Assembly (NCBI RefSeq): GCF_001152565.1
Contig: NZ_CQAZ01000010.1
Span: forward strand, 60,852 to 124,851
Direction of reading: 5' to 3'
DNA from: Yersinia pekkanenii
Lineage (GTDB): Bacteria > Pseudomonadota > Gammaproteobacteria > Enterobacterales > Enterobacteriaceae
Length of the DNA stretch: 64,000 bases
The position numbers and the translations under genes are program-made. Of the stretch, positions 30,622-39,121 are shown piece after piece. Position 1 is the first letter of the stretch. Each line of letters starts with the position of its first letter. The notes below the pieces were generated by a model. The model was given only the letters and a program-made list of their open reading frames with translations. It did not search any database and was not told the origin of the DNA.

Positions 30622-31253
30622 AGTTACATTACATTTTCGATCCGTTATGTGGTTGGTGCTATGGCGCGGCATCACTGGTACAGACAGCGCAAAGCATTCC
30701 TGAGCTGACATTAATATTACACGGTGGCGGCATGATGTCCGGGTCCAATCGCCGCCAGATAGATAACCAATGGCGTGATTATGTTATGCCCCATGACAAA
30801 CGGATTGCAGAGCTGAGCGGACAACATTTTGGTGACGCTTATTTTAATAATTTGTTGAATGACACCTCAGCAATTATGGACTCCACTCCCCCCATTACAG
30901 CTATTTTGGCGGCAGAAGAGCAGGCCAGGCGCGGAGCTGATATGCTTCATCGTATCCAACAAGCGCATTATATAGAAGGCCGCCGTATCGCAGATACTCA
31001 GGTATTAACTGAAATTGCTGCTGATATTGGCCTGAGCAGTGACGCGTTTATCCCCGCGTTCAAAACCGCCCAGACAATATCTGCCCAGCATATTGCTGAA
31101 AGCCGCGCTTTACTGGCTAATGTACATGGCCACGGCTTCCCGACATTCGTGCTGCAAAATAAACAGGGAAAGATGACCGTTTTGCCGATAAGTGAGTATT
31201 ACGGTAACCCGACAGGTTGGGCCGAGAGACTAAAAGTCAGTATGGCGCGCTAA
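30609..31253 (+). CDS. DsbA-family thioredoxin-fold protein (CGWC)
   Basis: This 214-residue protein opens with KLHYIFDPLCGWCYGAA, putting a CXXC active site at C14-C17 directly in the first beta-alpha unit. It follows the fold of DsbA/FrnE-type disulphide or isomerase proteins. GHGFPTFVLQ near residue 175 is the cis-proline loop. No signal peptide is visible, so it is likely cytoplasmic. It overlaps the preceding MBL gene and is followed by a strong terminator at 31263-31293. Its redox partner is unknown. Confidence 0.8.
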   Translation: MAAIKLHYIFDPLCGWCYGAASLVQTAQSIPELTLILHGGGMMSGSNRRQIDNQWRDYVMPHDKRIAELSGQHFGDAYFNNLLNDTSAIMDSTPPITAILAAEEQARRGADMLHRIQQAHYIEGRRIADTQVLTEIAADIGLSSDAFIPAFKTAQTISAQHIAESRALLANVHGHGFPTFVLQNKQGKMTVLPISEYYGNPTGWAERLKVSMAR

Positions 31254-31262
31254 ACATTAACA

Positions 31263-31293
31263 GAAACCTCCTACTAATACCTGCGGAGGTTTC
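31263..31293 (+). terminator. Terminator after the MBL/DsbA-like pair
   Basis: A 9-bp perfect stem, GAAACCTCC (31263-31271) with GGAGGTTTC (31285-31293), lies 9 bp after the DsbA-like stop. It is followed by TATTTAT. Being symmetrical, it may also serve the minus-strand FidL-like frame that ends at the same place. Confidence 0.7.
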
Positions 31294-31676
31294 TATTTAT
31301 CAGCTCGAGTCAATAAACGCAAACTATCGACAGGATGCCCTTGAGATTGCTCTAAAAAAATAGTATTCCTATTTAATCTATAGAAAATAGGATGACTTAT
31401 AGTATATGGCGTATTAAGAAAGTCATTTAGATACTTACTATCATCATTGTTTATTATTGAGAGCGCCAACACCTTGCCGGTGAAAATATTATTACTAACA
31501 TCTAAAACACTAAAAACAATATCTCGCCTCGCCTTCACTCGGTGGCTAGCATCGTAAACATCAGCAGATGATTTTATTTCTCTCTCCATAATATTGATTC
31601 TTGAATAAACATGATAACTATTAGGCGAATGATTAAAACAACAATTCACCTCCCAATAACCTTCAATATCCTTCAT
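31293..31676 (-). CDS. FidL/PsaF-like periplasmic protein, main part (frame probably broken)
   Basis: The 127-residue frame (MKDIEGYWEVNCCFNHSPN...) has no signal peptide or ribosome binding site of its own. It begins exactly where the frame at 31673-31771, which has both, stops, with an ATGA overlap. Joined, they would give a ~160-residue protein with one N-terminal membrane helix and a periplasmic beta-rich domain. That is the arrangement of FidL, PsaF or ToxS-type partners of ToxR-like regulators. The regulator lies directly upstream. This is either coupled translation or a frameshifted gene; the assignment to FidL is tentative. Confidence 0.5.
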   Translation of the reverse strand: MKDIEGYWEVNCCFNHSPNSYHVYSRINIMEREIKSSADVYDASHRVKARRDIVFSVLDVSNNIFTGKVLALSIINNDDSKYLNDFLNTPYTISHPIFYRLNRNTIFLEQSQGHPVDSLRLLTRADK

Positions 31677-31771
31677 TGGATGGATATAAGAATAGACTCG
31701 CCCGAAGCATATCCCAGGCTACCGGCTAAAAAAACGCTCACACAGATAATTAATATCATTTCTTTTCGCAT
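31673..31771 (-). CDS. Short membrane/signal segment of the FidL-like gene
   Basis: This 32-residue frame has a strong ribosome binding site (AGGAGGGAG before ATG). It encodes MRKEMILIICVSVFLAGSLG followed by YASGESILISIQ and TGA, a signal anchor with no folded domain. Its TGA overlaps the ATG of the 127-residue frame. It makes most sense as the N-terminus of that protein, separated by a one-base shift. It lies 55 bp after the ToxR-like regulator gene on the same strand. Confidence 0.5.
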   Translation of the reverse strand: MRKEMILIICVSVFLAGSLGYASGESILISIQ

Positions 31772-31826
31772 ATCAATTCTCCCTCCTGATATTTACAAGC
31801 AACATAACCACCACTCTTTATTTTTT

Positions 31827-32435
31827 TTAGAAAAACATAGGGTTCTTTCTGATAAGAAGATAAGAAGATAAGAAATCCTTATCGCGAACATCGTCCAAGC
31901 CTATTAATATTGGCGAATTTTTAATGTCTATTATTTTAATTTGATAACGACTCGAGGTAATTTGAAATGAAGTGAAAAAACAAATAAAAGAAATAACCAG
32001 TATAGCGACTTTATGAGGGGACTTAACAAACCCCAAACATGATGATATTATTTTAAATTTAATATCATCAATTAAATCACCCTCAGTAACTAACAGTTCT
32101 TGTAGTAAATTATTTGAAATAAAGTCGGGTTTAACACCAATACAATACCCTTTTTTGGGAATTGTCGTGACTAGCTCATGCTTCTTATCATCTAATGCAT
32201 TACGCAAATTACTAATAGTTTGTGTGAGTGTATTATCTGTAACATAACTCCCCTCCCAGACTGCCTTTTCAAGGTCCTCACGAGAAAGAGATGATGGATA
32301 GTGGTGACACAGTAAAAACAACAGTTCTGATTCTTTATTTCTTATTTTAACCATACTGCCACCTTTATTAATCATTCTTTTTTTCGGAGTGAATATAATA
32401 TCCCCAATCAGTATTTCATCCATTTGCCTGCTCAT
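31827..32435 (-). CDS. ToxR/PsaE-like membrane-anchored winged-helix regulator
   Basis: This 202-residue protein has an OmpR-type winged helix at residues ~5-105. The visible core is LLFLLCHHYPSSLSREDLEKAVW, then EGSYVTDNTLTQTISNLRNAL and VTTIPKKGYCIG. One membrane helix follows (VAILVISFICFFTSFQI) and then a short periplasmic tail. This is the layout of ToxR, PsaE, MarT and CadC. ATG at 32435 is used; ATG at 32423 is also possible. It is AT-rich, followed by the FidL-like frame, and divergent from the crystallin-repeat secreted protein, so that gene is a likely target. Confidence 0.8.
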   Translation of the reverse strand: MSRQMDEILIGDIIFTPKKRMINKGGSMVKIRNKESELLFLLCHHYPSSLSREDLEKAVWEGSYVTDNTLTQTISNLRNALDDKKHELVTTIPKKGYCIGVKPDFISNNLLQELLVTEGDLIDDIKFKIISSCLGFVKSPHKVAILVISFICFFTSFQITSSRYQIKIIDIKNSPILIGLDDVRDKDFLSSYLLIRKNPMFF

Positions 32436-32706
32436 CCTTAAAATAATTCCACAAAGATAAACAGAAATAACACTGACTCACATTCACTCGCAAGTATCAA
32501 TAAATTCAAAAACTACAGATTTCATGAAAAAATGAAATTATATATAGAAAAAATAGTTACATATAAAAGTCTATCAATAAATATCAATCACTAACAAAAA
32601 ATATCCATTATCACATCATTAGTATTGAGGTATGCTTTAACAGCTCTAAAAACCGTAAAATAAATCACTGCAATATATTACCCAAGAATTTATTAGCGGA
32701 GTTTAA

Positions 32707-35127
32707 ATGGAAAACAAAACTATAAAATTCACAATATTACTCATGGAATTGTACGTATCAACTGTTTTAGCTGATAAAGCACAAGTCTGCTTCTTTGAAG
32801 ATGATAGATACCACGGTAACTATTTTTGTGTCATAGCGGGCAAAAGTGAAATAAATATATCTCCAAGCATGAATGATAAAATATCATCAATAAAGGTACC
32901 CTTTGGCATGGAGGTCATCGTATATAAAGATAATAATTTCTCAGGAACTGAAACCAAGCTAACTGATAATATAGACAAAGAAGAGTTAACCAAGCTAAAC
33001 CTTCATGATGAAATTAGTTCTTTCAAGGTTACGCCTGCAAGTTGTTTTTATTCACTGTCTGATTTTAGCGGTGAGTCTATTTGCTTATCGACGGGGAAAA
33101 GCTTAGATATTTATAATGAAAATAAAAATAGAATTTTGCAAAGGAGACCGGTACTTCCCGTATTAAATGACAATATAGATTCTATAGAAATTCCTGAAAA
33201 AACACAGGTAAAAATATACTCGAATGATAGCTTTAAAAATGAGTCTTACGAACTCATTGAGAGTATAAATTATGATGATCTTCTCAGTATAGGAATGAAT
33301 GAAAGGATCAGTAGTATAAGAACACGCGAGTGGGCTGGCCTGAGCTGTAATTTAGACTGTGTTATCTTAGATAAACACAATCTCGACCTGGCAGAGATTT
33401 TTTCTGAAAGCTGGCATGATAGCCATCTTCCAAACAAACAGCTACTTCTCAGTTTTAATAAAAATGGCCATAGGGAAAATTTTGATATTAACATATCAAA
33501 AAACATAAGAGTATCGAAAGAAAAAAATGTAATAATCATCAACAATACAGATACAAACAGTGCTTTCCTATTTTATTCAAGTTACATAGCAGATACATTT
33601 TCTTTATTACTGCAAATAAAAGACTATCAACTTCAAATCATGTATCTAGAAACACTGAAAAATAAACTCATTAAATCATCTCCACTAATTTCATATGAAT
33701 TTGATTTTGAAGAAAATAATTTATTAAAAATTAAAAACCTAAAGAATCAACAGCCATTAATTATGAAAAAAGCCGTTGCCATCGCCGACAATGGTCAGCG
33801 CTGGTCTAAACGAGATGGATTAGGCCAACTATTTTGTTGGTCAAACCCGCTGTTTAATGTGTATAATTATATTATACAAGGCCGCTGCAACCAGTTAGAT
33901 AATATAGTCTATAATATTACTAAATACTTACAGGAAAATTATACTGGCAAATCATTACATATTGCAGGTGAAGCGTCCCCCCTTTCCCCAGTAGATATTT
34001 CTGAGGTACAGCAAGATACTGATTCCAAACTCACACTTACCTATATTAATAGTAGTCTCAATAAACACTCTATCTCTTTACCCGCTACAGCCAAAGCATG
34101 TCGAGTTTCTCTGTATCCACTGCTATCAGTACGACAAATTAGGCAGATACGTCCATCTTGTGTTACATGGACATTGGATGTACTAACTGATTTTACATTA
34201 CTTTTTGGCCATAATCTTGACAGATGGAATAGTGATTACTTTGGGCAAGTTATTGAATCTATAATTAAAAATGGCAATACGGGCAGTGACATAACAGACA
34301 TGGAAGTTGAAAAACGTTTCATTAATAGTGTTAAGATTCAATTATTTCACCAAGAGCCGTCAGCAGTTAATGAACATTTAAAATCAGCATTTGATTATGC
34401 CCAACTAAGCTATACCAATTATATAACCCGCAATGATAGTGAATCAGCTACGCTAGCTCCACAGGCTGTAGAGCAACTGCAACTGGGTATCTATGAATTA
34501 GATCTTATAAATTATATACACCAGGAAACAATACCTCGAATTTATGAACAAGGTCACTGGGTTCTGCATCCTGAATTAACATTTGAAGTAGAGATTTTTG
34601 AAATACCGATCACAACTGAAGAGCACTCAGGAACAGAGTCAACAACAGTTCCACGGCAAAATGAAGGTCTGCGTCAAAACATCATGCGTGTTGCCAGCCA
34701 ATGGACAGAACAATATGAATCCAGTCAAATTCCTGCTGAGTCAAGTACTGAAACAATAGATAAATACAATAAGCTTGTGCATGCTGGACGGGTTGTTACC
34801 GGGATAATTCAACGACGATTACAGATTCGTCGTGGAGGAGAGATCTTTGTTGTTGTAAAATTACTCGGTGAAGTAATTACAATAGCACTCGCTGATAGCT
34901 TTCTCAGTGGGCATGATATTGAACTTGTGGCTACCGCTACCAATCCGCGGTATGTGCTGACACCTGATGCAGATAATACAGTCAGAGAAGGTGGGACTGT
35001 CGCAACCCGATATTTAGCCAATTATTTAAAACAAAAAGGAGCCAGAGCTCTCATTGCTGAAGTTATTTCACATCCATCAGCACGCGTGAAACAAAAAGTG
35101 GGGTTTAATTTTAAAGAGGAGTTTTGA
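32707..35127 (+). CDS. Large exported protein with beta-gamma crystallin repeats, possible type II secretion substrate
   Basis: This 806-residue protein starts with a probable signal peptide (TIKFTILLMELYVSTVLA, cleavage before DKAQ). Residues ~25-210 hold four crystallin-type units: CFFEDDRYHGNY, VYKDNNFSGTE, FYSLSDFSGES and IYSNDSFKNES, each followed by a calcium-site-like NDKISS, HDEISS, NDNIDS or NERISS. That makes two beta-gamma crystallin domains, the last unit degenerate. The middle is unrecognised. The last ~60 residues (EGGTVATRYLANYLKQKGAR, then ALIAEVISHPSARVKQKVGF) look like a GNAT acetyltransferase core. The pilotin gene follows 113 bp downstream. I recall that a Y. enterocolitica yts1-linked substrate (YE3650) is reported; whether it is this protein is unchecked. 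Confidence 0.6.
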   Translation: MENKTIKFTILLMELYVSTVLADKAQVCFFEDDRYHGNYFCVIAGKSEINISPSMNDKISSIKVPFGMEVIVYKDNNFSGTETKLTDNIDKEELTKLNLHDEISSFKVTPASCFYSLSDFSGESICLSTGKSLDIYNENKNRILQRRPVLPVLNDNIDSIEIPEKTQVKIYSNDSFKNESYELIESINYDDLLSIGMNERISSIRTREWAGLSCNLDCVILDKHNLDLAEIFSESWHDSHLPNKQLLLSFNKNGHRENFDINISKNIRVSKEKNVIIINNTDTNSAFLFYSSYIADTFSLLLQIKDYQLQIMYLETLKNKLIKSSPLISYEFDFEENNLLKIKNLKNQQPLIMKKAVAIADNGQRWSKRDGLGQLFCWSNPLFNVYNYIIQGRCNQLDNIVYNITKYLQENYTGKSLHIAGEASPLSPVDISEVQQDTDSKLTLTYINSSLNKHSISLPATAKACRVSLYPLLSVRQIRQIRPSCVTWTLDVLTDFTLLFGHNLDRWNSDYFGQVIESIIKNGNTGSDITDMEVEKRFINSVKIQLFHQEPSAVNEHLKSAFDYAQLSYTNYITRNDSESATLAPQAVEQLQLGIYELDLINYIHQETIPRIYEQGHWVLHPELTFEVEIFEIPITTEEHSGTESTTVPRQNEGLRQNIMRVASQWTEQYESSQIPAESSTETIDKYNKLVHAGRVVTGIIQRRLQIRRGGEIFVVVKLLGEVITIALADSFLSGHDIELVATATNPRYVLTPDADNTVREGGTVATRYLANYLKQKGARALIAEVISHPSARVKQKVGFNFKEEF

Positions 35128-35240
35128 CCTATAGTAATATAATAAAACCACAAAAAACAGTATGTAATGAAATTTATAATATCATTAAAAAACACTATAC
35201 AAAACATGAGTCATTGTATTTAAAATAGCCAAGAGGGAAT

Positions 35241-35606
35241 ATGGGAAAGGTAAATATCAAGCTGGCAATATTTCTTACACCAATAATTTTCGGATGCCAA
35301 TCACATAACAATGATGAACAATCTCAAAAAAATAAAGTAAAACAAATAACTGCATTGACCTCTGGAATACGTTATCTAAATGAAATATGTGGTATGGAAA
35401 ACTTACCAGATGAAAATAAAATAATTAAAAAGGCAATAGAAATAATGGGAAGTAATGAAATAGATAAGTCACAGCATAAAAATGCGTCACTTTCGGAACT
35501 GACTGAAATAAGATATAAAAAACTGAGATCTGACGGTATAGATAATAATTATAAATGCAAGGAACTGAGTCAGATTTTAAATATATTTATAGTGAAAGTA
35601 GATTAG
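35241..35606 (+). CDS. gspS: Type II secretion pilotin lipoprotein (PulS/OutS family)
   Basis: This 121-residue lipoprotein has a lipobox ending at C19 (LTPIIFGC), preceded by AAGAGGG as ribosome binding site. The mature part, QITALTSGIRYLNEICGMEN LPDE...CKELSQIL, follows PulS/OutS: an alpha-helical bundle with a cysteine pair (one in the first helix, one near the C-terminus). Pilotins take the secretin GspD to the outer membrane. The gene converges on gspO, overlapping its 3' end by 20 bp, and follows the crystallin-repeat gene on the same strand. Confidence 0.8.
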   Translation: MGKVNIKLAIFLTPIIFGCQSHNNDEQSQKNKVKQITALTSGIRYLNEICGMENLPDENKIIKKAIEIMGSNEIDKSQHKNASLSELTEIRYKKLRSDGIDNNYKCKELSQILNIFIVKVD

Positions 35607-36414
35607 TAATATACTCGCCCATAAACAGATAACCCCCTCCAGCCAAAGCAATGTACGGGCCAAAGGCAATGTATCTTATCTCCTTTTTAGATAAACGAGA
35701 AATAGCGATGGAGATAATGATACCCAAACTAGAAGATAGCAATATCAATATCGGTATTGCAGATACACCAAACCAAGCGCCCAGGGCTGCCATTAACTTA
35801 AAATCACCCTGCCCCATTCCCTCAATACCCTTGATGAATTTAAACAACCAAGAAGGTAGCCAAAGAAAAATATAACCGACGGTAGCACCTAGCACAGCAA
35901 AAGATAAAGAACAAAAGGTATGGTTTATATTAATGATCAGACCTAGCCATAACAATGGTAATGTAATGCAATCAGGGAGAAGATAGCAATCAAGATCAAT
36001 AAAAGATAATGTAATTAGCGACCAAATTAAAAAAAGACTAATAACTGCTAAATAATCACTTTTAGAACAAAGCACAACTATCAGAGTTAAAAAAGCAGTC
36101 AATAGCTCTACAATTAAATAGCGAGGGTTAATCTTTTTATTACAACATTTTGTTATGCCTCGTAAAAATAACCAACCAAAAATGGGTATATTGTATTTTA
36201 CCGGTAAAGGACTATAACAACCTGGACAAAATGACTTGGGTAAACATAAATTAAATTTATTTTTAAATATATCATTTACAGCACAAGGACTACTGACAGT
36301 GTTTTTCAATACTGACCTGGAAAGCATAATAGGCAGGCGGTAAATAATAACATTCAAAAAACTCCCCACACAAACACCGATAACAATATAAATAAAAACA
36401 GATAGATACATCAT
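35587..36414 (-). CDS. gspO: Type II secretion prepilin peptidase GspO
   Basis: GspO (275 aa) cleaves and N-methylates the pseudopilins GspG, I, J and K in the inner membrane. The two catalytic aspartates are visible in SFIDLDCYLLPD and GMGQGDFKLMAALGAW. The cytoplasmic loop carries CPGC ... CC, a tetracysteine zinc site at residues ~62-100. About seven or eight hydrophobic helices follow. It is the last gene of the operon. It could also process the PpdA-D-type pseudopilins at 7-9 kb. Confidence 0.92.
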   Translation of the reverse strand: MMYLSVFIYIVIGVCVGSFLNVIIYRLPIMLSRSVLKNTVSSPCAVNDIFKNKFNLCLPKSFCPGCYSPLPVKYNIPIFGWLFLRGITKCCNKKINPRYLIVELLTAFLTLIVVLCSKSDYLAVISLFLIWSLITLSFIDLDCYLLPDCITLPLLWLGLIININHTFCSLSFAVLGATVGYIFLWLPSWLFKFIKGIEGMGQGDFKLMAALGAWFGVSAIPILILLSSSLGIIISIAISRLSKKEIRYIAFGPYIALAGGGYLFMGEYITNLLSL

Positions 36415-36418
36415 TATT

Positions 36419-36910
36419 TTACTCTATCCTCTTAGCCAGTTTATTGAGTGAAATAATAGCCCCAATAATATAATCACCATTTTCATTGACTTTTTTATGT
36501 ATTTTTACATGACTAACCTCAACTTTTTCATAGTAATAAAGAATTAGTAATAAATTCAACACATCAGACAGTTGTGCATTATCAATATTTATTGACAGGG
36601 AATTATGTTCCAATAAGGAAACCTGATATGTAATACCTTCCTTATCGAGAATATCAACTATATGTGTATAAAACATATTACTAGAATAATTAACATACTG
36701 TGAAATGTTATTTTTTTTCATTTTAAGATCCTTAGCCACAGAAGAATAATACACAATATCACTCTTTAATGAGTGATATTTTTTTGATAAATTTTTACTT
36801 TCCCATGACAAGATAACAATATAGAAAATAATAATTATTAATATGAAAAAAGGAAGGGTAAGTTTAGGTATTCTAACAAAGTAGACACCAGGGATAAGTT
36901 TCCAACTCAT
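36419..36910 (-). CDS. gspM: Type II secretion inner-membrane assembly protein GspM
   Basis: This 163-residue protein has a short cytoplasmic N-terminus, one membrane helix (LPFFILIIIIFYIVILSW) and a periplasmic coiled and ferredoxin-like C-terminal region, the layout of GspM. Sequence conservation in the family is low. The assignment rests on this layout and on its place between gspL (ATGA overlap) and gspO. GspM binds and stabilises GspL. Confidence 0.78.
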   Translation of the reverse strand: MSWKLIPGVYFVRIPKLTLPFFILIIIIFYIVILSWESKNLSKKYHSLKSDIVYYSSVAKDLKMKKNNISQYVNYSSNMFYTHIVDILDKEGITYQVSLLEHNSLSINIDNAQLSDVLNLLLILYYYEKVEVSHVKIHKKVNENGDYIIGAIISLNKLAKRIE

Positions 36911-38142
36911 GGTATAAATTTAAAAACAATATCGTGTGTCCCATCATCATTAGAGGATATAGATATATTAAAACGCTTAAGTTTCTCATCTCCCCCCTCT
37001 AACACTTTATCTTTAACTCCGCTGCCTATAGTTACTGTATTAAAGGAAATGGTCTGCTGATCTCGCTCAAAATAGATATTATTTACATCAATATCCATAT
37101 CCATATCCATATCCATATCCATATCACTAAAAATATGGCCTGATGAATACAACAAACTAAAAAAATCAGGCTCAAGTGATTTTACATTATAATTAGAAAC
37201 ATATTCAATAAAATCACTTTCTTTATTTAAATGATCTTTATTTTCGGGGGCAAAGTTATTATAGAATCCTTGCGACACATGATTTAACACATCAATATCC
37301 TTTTCTATTTTATATTTATCAAACAAATAATTCAAACATATTACAGTAGATAATATCAGACAAAGACAGATGACTCTGAAAATATAATTGTTATCAACTA
37401 GAATGACCTTATGGTGATTATACTTACCACTAAGAAAATTGACATCACTACCTTCAATGTTTTTAGCCATAATTCGAAGTACTTCGCAATATTTTGTGGT
37501 TGGCCATGGCCAACTTATCTTTTTATTATTAGAAGAAATAAATGTATTCATAGAAGATGAAAAAAAACCTGATGAATATATTTTTTCTAATATATTCTCA
37601 CTAACAGAAAAGCCAGACATTTCATTTTTTCTGATTAACCATTCGTTATTAAGTTTGAATGCAGACCATTTTCCATCGCTAAAAGGTAGTGTTAATACAT
37701 CGGGCATCATAACTTCCGCGTAAATATTAGCCCTCGTTAACCACCCTAGCCAAAGGTTCATCAACTCGCATTCAACAGCGGCTATGTAGCAAAAATCACC
37801 ATCGCATTTCAAATTAATGATGTGGAAATTATCAATATTACCAAAAATTGTCTTCTCAATTAAGAATTCAATGGTTTTAATATTCTTTTTTATCTTTATA
37901 TTTTTGACATCAAGTCTACGAAAAATAATATGGTTTGCTGATACCAATACTTTAACCTTGTAATTAAAGTATATTGAAATATTTTTTAGTTCCGTATGAT
38001 TTTCTAGCTTACCATATTTACTATTATTACCATCATGCATTATCATATACCAGTAAATAGGGTCACTTACATAACTTCCCAGTCGAATGAGAAGCATTCC
38101 TTGAGAGACATCCCTATTCATTATATTTATCATTAATTTCAT
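36907..38142 (-). CDS. gspL: Type II secretion assembly protein GspL, with a hexanucleotide repeat
   Basis: This 411-residue protein has an actin-like cytoplasmic N-terminal domain (start ATG 38142, or M8), one membrane helix near residue 255 (VICLCLILSTVICLNYLF) and a periplasmic C-terminal domain. It recruits the ATPase GspE. Unusually, residues ~335-348 read SDMDMDMDMDMDIDV, encoded by a perfect hexanucleotide repeat at 37091-37125, in the periplasmic region. It overlaps gspK by 29 bp and gspM by 4. Family similarity is weak, so the call depends on position and layout. Confidence 0.8.
   Translation of the reverse strand: MKLMINIMNRDVSQGMLLIRLGSYVSDPIYWYMIMHDGNNSKYGKLENHTELKNISIYFNYKVKVLVSANHIIFRRLDVKNIKIKKNIKTIEFLIEKTIFGNIDNFHIINLKCDGDFCYIAAVECELMNLWLGWLTRANIYAEVMMPDVLTLPFSDGKWSAFKLNNEWLIRKNEMSGFSVSENILEKIYSSGFFSSSMNTFISSNNKKISWPWPTTKYCEVLRIMAKNIEGSDVNFLSGKYNHHKVILVDNNYIFRVICLCLILSTVICLNYLFDKYKIEKDIDVLNHVSQGFYNNFAPENKDHLNKESDFIEYVSNYNVKSLEPDFFSLLYSSGHIFSDMDMDMDMDMDIDVNNIYFERDQQTISFNTVTIGSGVKDKVLEGGDEKLKRFNISISSNDDGTHDIVFKFIP
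37091..37125 (-). repeat. Hexanucleotide tandem repeat in gspL
   Basis: The unit ATATCC is repeated 5.8 times without interruption (35 bp). On the coding strand it encodes alternating Met-Asp. Since the unit is six bases, copy-number changes lengthen or shorten the protein by two residues without a frameshift. Confidence 0.9.
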
Positions 38143-39094
38143 ACCTCCGTCGTAGTACAGTAACTTTTTTCTGTTTAATATGAAAATAAGTCGTCAATTG
38201 ATAATACGCATCTTTATTTTTCAACCAAAGTACTGATGAAATAAAATATTCATCTAGCGAAAACCTTGACATAACTATTTCTTTTACTTTGCGCACATCA
38301 CTTATTTCTATAACCGCATTATTTAACATGCAATCAAGGAAAGTGGGTACACTGTCCCAGCCATTATCAGGTTTAGATCGAATAGTTTTGATAATATCTT
38401 TTTCATTAATTATATTCATGAACATCGCCTGAACTAGCTTACTATGACCAGTTTCTAACATGTTTATGTTTATTAATAATGAGTTGTCATTTCTAATACA
38501 AAGTAATGGCGCTATTTGTAAAAAAAAATCCTTGTCGATATCAGATATCGTATCGATTAACACCTCAAACAAATGGTCTTTTTTTAAAATAAACATTGGA
38601 TTACTATTTTCTTGGTCATTAACACCCTCACTTAATTTTAGTTTAAAATAATATCTTATTTTTTCTATGACATCATTAAATTCCGGGGTCACAATACTAC
38701 TTTCACTCAGTAAATTTTTAAAAACCTCCCATGAATATACATTTCCCCCCTCATCACTAATTAGATACTCTTTAAGAGTATTAATATTAAAACAGTTCGT
38801 TTTATCAATTAACTTATAATAAAAACCTCTGTTATTTACATTAACTAATTGTGAGTATTCTCGCATCCCTGTAGCTATACTTTCCGAATAGGTATTACTC
38901 GGTGGTATTTCAAACATCTCAGCTAACAGTACTGTTTCACTGCCTAATAACAGCCATTTTTCTAATTTTATTTTTTTATTACTTTCTGAAAGAGAATACA
39001 TTTTAGACCAATGGTAATGCGATGTAGTAACCATTCCACTCATTAACAGTAGAATACAGAGTACTAATAATAAAGCGATCCCTCTCTGCCTCAT
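38114..39094 (-). CDS. gspK: Type II secretion minor pseudopilin GspK
   Basis: At 326 residues it is a normal GspK, the large tip pseudopilin of the GspI-J-K complex. The N-terminus MRQRG|IALLLVLCILLLMSGM is the K-type leader without glutamate at +5. The body contains ...NCFNINTLKEYL typical of GspK alpha-domains. It overlaps gspL by 29 bp and is 27 bp from gspJ. Confidence 0.87.
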   Translation of the reverse strand: MRQRGIALLLVLCILLLMSGMVTTSHYHWSKMYSLSESNKKIKLEKWLLLGSETVLLAEMFEIPPSNTYSESIATGMREYSQLVNVNNRGFYYKLIDKTNCFNINTLKEYLISDEGGNVYSWEVFKNLLSESSIVTPEFNDVIEKIRYYFKLKLSEGVNDQENSNPMFILKKDHLFEVLIDTISDIDKDFFLQIAPLLCIRNDNSLLININMLETGHSKLVQAMFMNIINEKDIIKTIRSKPDNGWDSVPTFLDCMLNNAVIEISDVRKVKEIVMSRFSLDEYFISSVLWLKNKDAYYQLTTYFHIKQKKVTVLRRRYEINDKYNE

Positions 39095-39121
39095 TAACTT
39101 TATCTCAATTTTAGAGTGCCA

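Noticed and set aside
37091..37125. CRISPR or regulatory array
   Set aside because: It is a simple hexanucleotide repeat inside gspL with no spacers; the same is true of 62768-62801.
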